Positions 1 through 7,696 of a stretch of DNA of 64,000 bases are shown here, piece after piece. This DNA comes from Paenibacillus sp. UNC499MF (GTDB lineage Bacteria; Bacillota; Bacilli; Paenibacillales; NBRC-103111), in the NCBI RefSeq assembly GCF_900107975.1, contig NZ_FNVF01000004.1:248001-312000 (forward strand). Direction: 5' to 3'. A program made the translations under genes and the position numbers. Within the stretch, counting starts at the first letter, position 1. The number at the start of each line of letters is the position of its first letter. The notes beneath the pieces were generated by a model. The model worked only from the letters and a program-made list of their open reading frames with translations, searched no databases and was not told the DNA's origin.

Positions 1-556
1 ACGAAGTAACCGGATCGCGTTTGCGGCATGGCGCCGAGCCGTCCGGAAAAGCCGCCGGGGAAGATAATTCCCCGGCGGTTTTTTATTGTTCATTTTTGCA
101 CTATAAACGGGCTTTTTATTATCGTTAATAAGTATAAAAAATCCGTGAATTTAATAGCCGGATAGAGAATTATCCCCTTCCAGTGGATAAAAACATCCCT
201 GTTAACCTTTTGTAAAACCATTATAATTATTAGTAACTTGCATAATAACTTCCGCAAATATATCCTCAGTTTTTCCCCATTTTCGGCTTGTCGTCATTCA
301 TAACAGGTCATTAATTTTGTCGTAAAATTCATTCACTTCAGTCTCTCATCGAGCAGCACACGTGTATCCTTTCAATGGCATTATGTAACCGTTTACCAAG
401 TTTTCGGATGAGCTTTATCTATCTTTACGAGTTTGTTTTAAGTTCATGCCAAGCGGCTGAATTTAGAAGCAGTGCCTGCGAAGAGAACGTAATGGAGGTG
501 AGAGGGATTCCTCTTTGGAATGGCATTGTATAAATTTGATGAAATTGGGGTGTAAT
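1..556. other. Intergenic region upstream of the chitinase gene
   Basis: No gene is recognised here. It begins with the terminator of a gene lying off the left edge. The rest is AT-rich compared with the window. A TATAAT hexamer stands at 222-227 without a convincing -35 partner, so the promoter of the chitinase gene is not settled. If it is used, the mRNA would have a leader of more than 300 nt. Confidence 0.5.
52..86 (+). terminator. Intrinsic terminator of an upstream gene
   Basis: CCGCCGGGG and CCCCGGCGG form a perfect GC-rich stem with a short AT loop, followed by a T-run. It ends a transcript entering from the left edge. Confidence 0.85.
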
Positions 557-3500
557 ATGAAAGCGCTTAAGCAATCATTTGTCTGGAGATGGCTTGTTTT
601 ACTTATATGTACAAGCATGGTCTTTTCAACTTATCTGACTGTTGTTTCGGGACAAGAAAGCACCCGGCCGGCCGATATCAAGGGGCATTGGGCAGAGAAA
701 GAGCTTGGCGAATGGCAGGATAAAGGCCTGATCGAAGGCTATTCGGACGGTTCTCTTAAGCCGGATAATGCCATTACGCGCGCAGAGCTTATGGCGCTTA
801 TTAACCGGTACTATAAATTAACGGCTTCCGCTTCGATCCAGTTTACGGACGTTACGGCGGAGCAGTGGCAGTATGAACAAATCAGCAAAGCGGTTGCGGC
901 CGGTTATGTGGACGGCTACAGCGACGGAAGCATCCGTCCGGATCAGCCGGTCAGCAGACAGGAGTCCGCGGTCATGCTCTCCAAGCTGCTCAAGCTGGAT
1001 GCGGCTTCCGAAGACCCGCTGAAGAGCATCAAAGACGCGGCATCGATTGCCGACTGGAGCAAAGGCGCGGTAAGCGCCATGGTAGCCAAAGGAGTCATCG
1101 AAGGCTACGAAGACGGCACCTTCCGTCCCGAAGGCAAGCTGACCCGCGCCGAGACGGTAGTCCTGCTGGGCCGCGCCCCGTCGCTACAAACCGTTTCCTA
1201 CGATAAGGCCGGTACGTTCGGGCCTGCTGCGGGAACCGAAACGGTGAACGGGAACGTTGCCGTTAACGTATCGGGCGTTACCCTGCAAAACACCGTCATT
1301 CAAGGCAACCTCCTTCTCGGTAAAGGCATCGAAAACGGGGATGTCACCTTGAAGAACGTGAAAGTGTCGGGAACCGTTACGGTCAACGGCGGCGGAGAAA
1401 ATTCCATCCACCTCGTAGATACGGTTCTGATCAAGGTTGTTGTCGATAAGGAAACCGGCGTGGTCCGTCTCGTGGCCCAAGGAAACTCCTCCGTTCAGCA
1501 AACGTTTGTCCAATCTTCCGTTAAATTAGAGGAAAGCTCTTTGACGGGAGCCGGGTTTATCGATGTGATCCTTCCGAAAGAACTGCCTGCCGGTTCTACG
1601 GTCCAGCTGATCGGAGCATTCAACTCCCTTAACGTGCTGGCTTCCGGCATCAAAATCGATCTTTCCAAAGGTTCCATCGCCAAAGTAACCGTGGACGGAA
1701 AGGACACGACACTGGCGGTAGGCAATGACGCCAGCATCGTTTCTCTCGTGCTGAACGCCTTGGCCAAAATTACCGGCTACGGCTCCGTTGAAAACGCGAC
1801 GGTCAACGAAGGCGGCAAAGGCTCTTCCTTCGAGAAAGCTCCCGTCAAGGTAGACGGCCCGCAGAAAGACTCCATCACGACAGGATCGCCGATCGGCGGC
1901 GGCGGTGGCTGGGTCGGTGGCGGCGGCTCCGGCGGAGGAGGCTCCACGGATGCAGCCAAGAAGGTCATCGCGTATGTGCCGGGCTGGAAAAACTGGTCGG
2001 CCTCCAACCCGATCGACGCAGCCAAGCTGACGCATATCAACTACGCGTTCACCCATGTAAAAGACAATAAAATCGTCGCTCTTCCGGGACAAAACGACGA
2101 TGCGAACTATGCTTATCTGCAAAGCTTGAAGAAAGACAATCCGAAGCTGAAAATCCTTCCTTCCGTCGGCGGATGGGGAGCGGACGGCTTCTCGGATGCG
2201 GCGCTGACCGACAGCTCCCGTAATACATTTGCGGACAGCATCATCGAGTATGTCAAGAAATACAAGCTGGACGGTGTCGACCTGGATTGGGAGTATCCGA
2301 CGCAAAGCGCCGATGGCGTCATGAAGGCGCGGCCGGAGGATAAACAGAATTTCACGCTGATGCTTCAGACGATTCGTGAGAAGCTGAACGATCTGGGAAG
2401 CCAGGACGGCAAATATTACGAGCTGACGATCGCTGTCGGCGCTACGAAGAAATACCTCGACGGGGTTGAAATCGAGAAGATTACCCCGCTGCTCGACAAT
2501 ATTAATCTGATGACCTACGATTTCCACGGCGGATGGGATACCAAAACCGCTCATCATACGAATTTGTATGCCGGTGATCTGAGCGTAGATTCATCCGTTA
2601 AGCTCTATCTGGCCAATAAAGTTCCGGCAAGCAAAATCGTAATCGGCGGAGCCTTCTACAGTCACCTGTGGACCGATGTAGAAGCGGCTGGCGGTAAGAT
2701 CGTGGGCCAAAAAGCCGTCGGCAACGGTGCAACACCGACTTATAATGAAATCATTTCGAATTATAATGAAGCTCTCGGCTATAAGCGCTATTGGGATAAT
2801 GAGGCCAAAGCACCTTACTTGTATAGCGAGCAAACGAAAGTATTCCTTTCTTATGACGACCCGCAATCCCTTCATGAAAAAGGAAACTATGTACTGAGCC
2901 AGAAACTGGGCGGAGCGATGTTCTGGGAATACAGCCAGGATCAGACGGGAGCTTTGCTGGACGCGCTGGTTAAAGGCGTTAAGGGCCAAGCGCTGAACCC
3001 TGACAATACAACCGTTCCTGCCGCGCCTGCAGTTACGGGCGTAAGCGAAGGGCAGACTTACAAGACGGGCGTACTGCCTAACTGGAAAGACGCGGCGGGT
3101 ACCGCAAGCGGCGCTACGCTGAACGGAGCCCCTTACACCAAGGGAACCGGCATTATCGAAGCGGGCGAATACACGCTCGTCGTTACCGCAGCTCACGGAA
3201 AAAGCGGCAAAACGGCTTCGACGACCGTGAAGTTCAAGGTCGAGCCGGAAACGAAGGTCATCGCCTACGTGGCCGGATGGAAGAACTGGTCCGACGTCAA
3301 GCCGGTCGACGCAGCCAAGCTGACGCATATCAACTACGCGTTTACGCATGTCAAAGACAACAAGATCGTGCCGATCGAAGGACAGAACGACGAAGCGAAC
3401 TACGCTTACCTGCACAGCCTGAAAGCACAGAATGCGGATCTCAAAACGCTAATCTCCGTAGGGGGATGGGGAGCGGACGGCTTCTCGGACGCGGCATTAA

Positions 3501-5575
3501 CAGAAGCCTCCCGCCAAACGTTTACCGACAGCATCATCGAGTATGTGAAGAAATACAACCTGGACGGCGTCGATCTGGACTGGGAGTATCCGACGCAAAG
3601 CGCCGACGGTGTCATGAAGGCGCGTCCGGAGGATAAACAGAACTTTACTTCCCTGCTGCAATTGATGCGCGACAAGCTTAACGCGCTTGGTCTGGAAAAT
3701 AACCGCTATTACGAGCTGACTATCGCGGTCGGTGCGGGAAGCGGTTATCTGAAGGGCGTTGAAATCGATAAAATTATTCCGGTGCTGGATAACATCAACC
3801 TGATGACATATGATTTTTCAGGCGGATGGGTTCAGAAGACGGAGCACCACACCAATCTGTACGGAACCGGAGCCAATAGTGTCGATCAATCCGTACAGCT
3901 TTATAAGAACAACGGTGTACCTTCGAGTAAAATCGTCATCGGTGCCGCGTTCTACAGCCACTTGTGGACGAACGTGGAATCTTCCGCCAATAACGGGCTC
4001 GGTCAAAAGGCCGTAGGCACTCCGGCGACCCCAACCTACAGCGTAACGCTCGCGACTTACAGCGAAGCTAACGGGTATACGCGTTATTGGGATAAGGATT
4101 CTAAAGCACCATACCTGTATAACGCACAGACAGGAATCTTCATCTCGTTCGACGATCCTGAGTCCATGGCCGAGAAAGCGGCTTACACGCTGAAAGAGAA
4201 GCTCGGCGGAGCTATGTTCTGGGAGTACAGCCAGGACGAAACGGGTGCCCTGCTGGATGCGCTGGTTGACGGGCTGAAAGGCAACCCTTACACGCCGGAC
4301 ACCACTTCCGTACCTGCCGCACCGCAGATCGCCAACGTAACGGCCGGAGAGACCTACACGACGGGTGTGCTGCCCAACTGGACGGATGCACCGGGAACAG
4401 TCGGTGTGGCTACGCTGAACGGAGCGGAATACATCAAAGGAACAGGGATTACGGAAGCGGGCAACTATACCCTGGTTGTCACGGCTGTTCACGGCAAAAG
4501 CGGCAAAACGGCTTCTACGACCGTGAATTTCAAAGTAGATCCTAGAAAGAAAGTCATCGCTTATATCGCCGGCTGGGAAGACTGGTCCGTCACGAATTCG
4601 GTTTACGCCAACAAACTGACGCACCTGAACTATTCCTTTACACTGGTAAAAGACAACAAAATCATTACGCGTCCGGAACAAAAGGACGATCAGAACTACC
4701 AATACATTCACAGCCTGAAAGCACAGAATCCTAACCTTAAAGTGCTGTTTGCCGTAGGCGGCTGGGGAGCGGACGGCTTCTCCGATGCGGTTTTGACTAA
4801 CGAAGCCCGCGACACCTTCTCGAACAGCATTATCGACTACATCAAGAAGTACAAGCTGGACGGCGTGGATATCGACTGGGAATATCCGACGATCAGCGCG
4901 GACGGTTTAATGAAAGCAAGACCGGAAGACAAGCATAACTACACCTTGTTCCTGCAAATGCTGAGGGACAAGCTGAATCAACTGGGACTTGCCGATAACA
5001 AGTATTATGAATTATCCATGGCGGCAGGAGCCGGTCCAAGCCACCTGAAAGCTCTCGAAGCCGAGGAGATTTCCAAATATCTGGATAATTTCAACATCAT
5101 GACCTACGACTATTCAGGCGGTTGGGTTCAGAAGACGGAGCATCACACGAACGTTTACGGACCTGGACTCAGCATGGATACCGTGGTTAAACGGTTTAAA
5201 GACGCGAAAGTGCCCGCTAACAAAATCGTCGTCGGCATCGCTTTCTACAGCCACCTATGGACCGATGTGCAGTCGACTGCCAATAACGGTCTGGGGCAAG
5301 CCGCCAAAGGAAGCGGCGCAACTCCGACCTACAACGAAATTTTGGAGAAATACAACACGGCCAATGGCTATACCCGTTACTGGGACGATGCAGCCAAGGC
5401 ACCGTACCTCTTTGACGGCAGCACGTGGCTTTCCTACGACGATCCCGAATCCATAGCGGCGAAAGCTCAGTATGTACAGGATCAGGGGTTGGGCGGTGCG
5501 ATGTTCTGGGAATACAGCATGGACAAATCGGGCGTTCTTCTCGATGCATTGATCAATGTGATTCCCGTTAAGTAA
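557..5575 (+). CDS. S-layer-anchored protein with three tandem GH18 chitinase domains
   Basis: Secreted, cell-wall-attached glycoside hydrolase of 1672 residues. From the ATG at 557 it has a basic start and a hydrophobic core typical of a signal peptide. Three SLH repeats (about 39-208) should bind pyruvylated wall polysaccharide. A beta-rich region of unknown fold (215-438) and a Gly/Ser linker (446-463) follow. Three GH18 modules (467-810, 898-1240, 1331-1672) are separated by two near-identical Ig-like linkers of about 83 residues. Each module carries the catalytic DGVD[LI]DWEYP motif, with the acid Glu at 579, 1010 and 1442, so all three look active. By family they should cleave beta-1,4 GlcNAc links in chitin, or possibly peptidoglycan-like glycans. 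The reading frame extends upstream to a TTG at 515, but 557 begins the signal peptide and has a GGGGTG ribosome site. It appears monocistronic with a terminator at 5624-5660. Confidence 0.92.
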   Translation: MKALKQSFVWRWLVLLICTSMVFSTYLTVVSGQESTRPADIKGHWAEKELGEWQDKGLIEGYSDGSLKPDNAITRAELMALINRYYKLTASASIQFTDVTAEQWQYEQISKAVAAGYVDGYSDGSIRPDQPVSRQESAVMLSKLLKLDAASEDPLKSIKDAASIADWSKGAVSAMVAKGVIEGYEDGTFRPEGKLTRAETVVLLGRAPSLQTVSYDKAGTFGPAAGTETVNGNVAVNVSGVTLQNTVIQGNLLLGKGIENGDVTLKNVKVSGTVTVNGGGENSIHLVDTVLIKVVVDKETGVVRLVAQGNSSVQQTFVQSSVKLEESSLTGAGFIDVILPKELPAGSTVQLIGAFNSLNVLASGIKIDLSKGSIAKVTVDGKDTTLAVGNDASIVSLVLNALAKITGYGSVENATVNEGGKGSSFEKAPVKVDGPQKDSITTGSPIGGGGGWVGGGGSGGGGSTDAAKKVIAYVPGWKNWSASNPIDAAKLTHINYAFTHVKDNKIVALPGQNDDANYAYLQSLKKDNPKLKILPSVGGWGADGFSDAALTDSSRNTFADSIIEYVKKYKLDGVDLDWEYPTQSADGVMKARPEDKQNFTLMLQTIREKLNDLGSQDGKYYELTIAVGATKKYLDGVEIEKITPLLDNINLMTYDFHGGWDTKTAHHTNLYAGDLSVDSSVKLYLANKVPASKIVIGGAFYSHLWTDVEAAGGKIVGQKAVGNGATPTYNEIISNYNEALGYKRYWDNEAKAPYLYSEQTKVFLSYDDPQSLHEKGNYVLSQKLGGAMFWEYSQDQTGALLDALVKGVKGQALNPDNTTVPAAPAVTGVSEGQTYKTGVLPNWKDAAGTASGATLNGAPYTKGTGIIEAGEYTLVVTAAHGKSGKTASTTVKFKVEPETKVIAYVAGWKNWSDVKPVDAAKLTHINYAFTHVKDNKIVPIEGQNDEANYAYLHSLKAQNADLKTLISVGGWGADGFSDAALTEASRQTFTDSIIEYVKKYNLDGVDLDWEYPTQSADGVMKARPEDKQNFTSLLQLMRDKLNALGLENNRYYELTIAVGAGSGYLKGVEIDKIIPVLDNINLMTYDFSGGWVQKTEHHTNLYGTGANSVDQSVQLYKNNGVPSSKIVIGAAFYSHLWTNVESSANNGLGQKAVGTPATPTYSVTLATYSEANGYTRYWDKDSKAPYLYNAQTGIFISFDDPESMAEKAAYTLKEKLGGAMFWEYSQDETGALLDALVDGLKGNPYTPDTTSVPAAPQIANVTAGETYTTGVLPNWTDAPGTVGVATLNGAEYIKGTGITEAGNYTLVVTAVHGKSGKTASTTVNFKVDPRKKVIAYIAGWEDWSVTNSVYANKLTHLNYSFTLVKDNKIITRPEQKDDQNYQYIHSLKAQNPNLKVLFAVGGWGADGFSDAVLTNEARDTFSNSIIDYIKKYKLDGVDIDWEYPTISADGLMKARPEDKHNYTLFLQMLRDKLNQLGLADNKYYELSMAAGAGPSHLKALEAEEISKYLDNFNIMTYDYSGGWVQKTEHHTNVYGPGLSMDTVVKRFKDAKVPANKIVVGIAFYSHLWTDVQSTANNGLGQAAKGSGATPTYNEILEKYNTANGYTRYWDDAAKAPYLFDGSTWLSYDDPESIAAKAQYVQDQGLGGAMFWEYSMDKSGVLLDALINVIPVK

Positions 5576-5623
5576 TCGCGGCTCGCAAGGATGCGGAATG
5601 AACGGATAGGCGTATAAAAAAAG

Positions 5624-5660
5624 AAACCGGCGGAAGGCTTAGCCTTTCCGCCGGTTTTTC
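5624..5660. terminator. Bidirectional terminator
   Basis: AACCGGCGGAAGGCT pairs with AGCCTTTCCGCCGGTT. There is an A-run on the left and a T-run on the right, so it can end both the chitinase transcript and the convergent DMT exporter transcript. Confidence 0.85.
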
Positions 5661-5674
5661 TTGTTTCCGAACCG

Positions 5675-6625
5675 TTATTTATAATCCCTTGCTTGGGCCA
5701 GACTCGCGCAAGGGGGAAGATCTTTCGACTTTTTCGCTCTGGCGGCTAATAAAGAACGGCGAGGCACGTTGACAAGCACGATGCTAACCACGATGAGGAC
5801 GAGTCCCGCCAGCAGGTTAATCGTAATCGCTTCGTTCATGAAAATGGCGCTGGCGGTGATCGAGATCAGCGGAATGAGGAAGGTGAAAGAGGCGACTTTA
5901 CTCGCTTCGCCCGAACCGACCAGCGTGAAGAACGTCAGCCAGCCCAGTGCAATGACGAAGACCGAAATGAACAGCAGGCTGAAGATGAAAGGGCCGGTCC
6001 ATGCGATGTCCGAGACGCTTTCCGTGGAGAGGCCGGTGCCCGTCAGAACGACACCGCCCATCAGCAGCTGCATCGTGACCATCCAGATGGAGTCGACGCG
6101 TTCGCCTGTTCTTTTCATATAAACGGTACCGAAAGCCCAGCTTACCGCAGACCCGAGCGCCAGCAGAATGCCGGTTATAGAGATATGCCCGCTAAGCCCG
6201 GCGGATGTAATGGTCGCCACTCCGGCGAAGCCCAGGAGCAGACCGAACATTTTAAGCCCGTACATGGACTCTCCCAGCCACAGCCAGGACAGAATCCCGA
6301 GCAGCACCGGCTGGAAAAACACGATAGCGGAGAACAGCCCTGAGGGCAGATAGCCGAGGCCGACGGTTTGAAGGCCGTAGAACAACATGATGTTCAGCAC
6401 GGCGGAAATCAGATAAATGTGCCATGTCCGCTTGAAATTAAGCTTTTTGTACCGCGGGATGGCGACGAGCAGCATCAGGAAGCCGCCGATCAGCGTACGA
6501 ATGCCCGCGAATAGCAGGGGCGGTGTATAAATGAGCGCGTGTTTGGTCAGAGGCCAGTTGATCCCCCACATCAAGACCAGAAACGCGAGCAGGAAAGCCG
6601 TTCGTTTACGGGAAGAACGTTCCAT
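5675..6625 (-). CDS. EamA/DMT-family transporter
   Basis: Integral membrane protein of 316 residues with about ten hydrophobic segments and the internal duplication typical of EamA drug/metabolite transporters. The second half repeats the pattern after residue 150. The substrate cannot be read from sequence; relatives export amino acids or metabolites. I chose the ATG at 6625 because AAGGAG lies 8 nt upstream. A GTG at 6634 would be too close to that site. The C-terminal tail is basic. It is divergently transcribed from a LysR regulator across a gap of less than 100 bp, which suggests that regulator controls it. Confidence 0.85.
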   Translation of the reverse strand: MERSSRKRTAFLLAFLVLMWGINWPLTKHALIYTPPLLFAGIRTLIGGFLMLLVAIPRYKKLNFKRTWHIYLISAVLNIMLFYGLQTVGLGYLPSGLFSAIVFFQPVLLGILSWLWLGESMYGLKMFGLLLGFAGVATITSAGLSGHISITGILLALGSAVSWAFGTVYMKRTGERVDSIWMVTMQLLMGGVVLTGTGLSTESVSDIAWTGPFIFSLLFISVFVIALGWLTFFTLVGSGEASKVASFTFLIPLISITASAIFMNEAITINLLAGLVLIVVSIVLVNVPRRSLLAARAKKSKDLPPCASLAQARDYK

Positions 6626-6654
6626 ATGAATCACTCCTTGGTTAGAACTGCTTT

Positions 6655-6677
6655 CTTATGATACGATGGGCTATAAG
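6655..6677. promoter_or_regulatory. Candidate LysR-type operator between divergent genes
   Basis: CTTAT-N13-ATAAG is an inverted repeat of the loose T-N11-A kind expected for LysR regulators. It lies in the divergent control region between the DMT exporter and the LysR gene. Confidence 0.35.
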
Positions 6678-6722
6678 ATAAATAAAATGAATAATTTTTA
6701 TGAGGAGCATAAGCGAAAGGTT

Positions 6723-7595
6723 ATGACTATTACTCAATTTCAGGTTTTTGTGAAGATAGCGGAGACGGGAAGCTTCACCAAAGCGGGCCTGGAGCTCAAT
6801 ATGACGCAGCCTGCCGTGAGCCACGCCATCTCAAGTCTTGAGGCCGATCTCGGCATTCATTTAATGATCCGGGACCGGAAGAACGGCATTACCCTGACCC
6901 ATGTTGGCAAAAGAGTGCTGATCCAAATGCGCGAGATTTTGCAGCGTGTCGAGAACATCGAGCAGGAAATCGCGGCGGAGAAAGGGCTGGAGGTCGGAAC
7001 CGTCCGCATCGGCGCTTTTCCTACGGCCGCTGCTCATTTTTTGCCGAAAATCATGAGCACGTTCAAGCGGAAATATCCGAATCTCCAGCTGGTGATCCAT
7101 GAAGGCACGATTGCCGAGGTGAAGGAGTGGCTTTCGACGAGGTTTATCGATGTGGGTCTCGTTATTTTTCCCGATGCGGATATGGAGATCGTTCCTCTTT
7201 TTAGAGACAAGATGGTGGCCGTACTTCCCGAGACTCATCCGCTGGGCGGCAGGGGCTCACTTACGATCTCCGATTTGAGCGGGGAACCGATGATTTTGTG
7301 CAGAGGAGGATACGAAGCGCCGATTATCGATTTGTTTCAAAAATCGGGTGCGGACCTCCAGCTCGCTTTTGCGGCGTCCAATGTCGCGACGGTGCTGAAT
7401 ATGATCCGGGAAGGACTGGGACTTGCCATCTTGTCCCGCTTGTCCTTATCCGCCCTGCCTCCGGGCCTCGTTACGCTCGATCTGGAGCCTCGCGTCTGCC
7501 GGGATATATCCGTAGCCGTGCCTTCATTGAAAGAAGCTTCGCTGGCGGTCCATTTATTTATTCAAACGGCCAGAGAGCTTTTTCCGCGGGAATGA
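6723..7595 (+). CDS. LysR-family transcriptional regulator
   Basis: DNA-binding regulator of 290 residues. The N-terminal winged helix-turn-helix (about 1-60) contains the LysR hallmark ETGSFTKAGLELNMTQPAVS. It is followed by a periplasmic-binding-like effector domain (about 90-290). The start at 6723 gives the canonical MTITQFQVF beginning. Its ribosome site (AAAGG, close spacing) is weak, and an in-frame ATG at 6687 has none. It is divergent from the DMT exporter and probably activates it in response to a small molecule. The ligand is unknown. Confidence 0.88.
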   Translation: MTITQFQVFVKIAETGSFTKAGLELNMTQPAVSHAISSLEADLGIHLMIRDRKNGITLTHVGKRVLIQMREILQRVENIEQEIAAEKGLEVGTVRIGAFPTAAAHFLPKIMSTFKRKYPNLQLVIHEGTIAEVKEWLSTRFIDVGLVIFPDADMEIVPLFRDKMVAVLPETHPLGGRGSLTISDLSGEPMILCRGGYEAPIIDLFQKSGADLQLAFAASNVATVLNMIREGLGLAILSRLSLSALPPGLVTLDLEPRVCRDISVAVPSLKEASLAVHLFIQTARELFPRE

Positions 7596-7696
7596 CGGGG
7601 AGGCAGCGGCAGAGGTTTATAGGACGGAAAAGAAGCAGAACCGATATTTTCGGGTAAGGAACAAGTAACGGATCATTCGAGCGAAAGGGGAACAAC

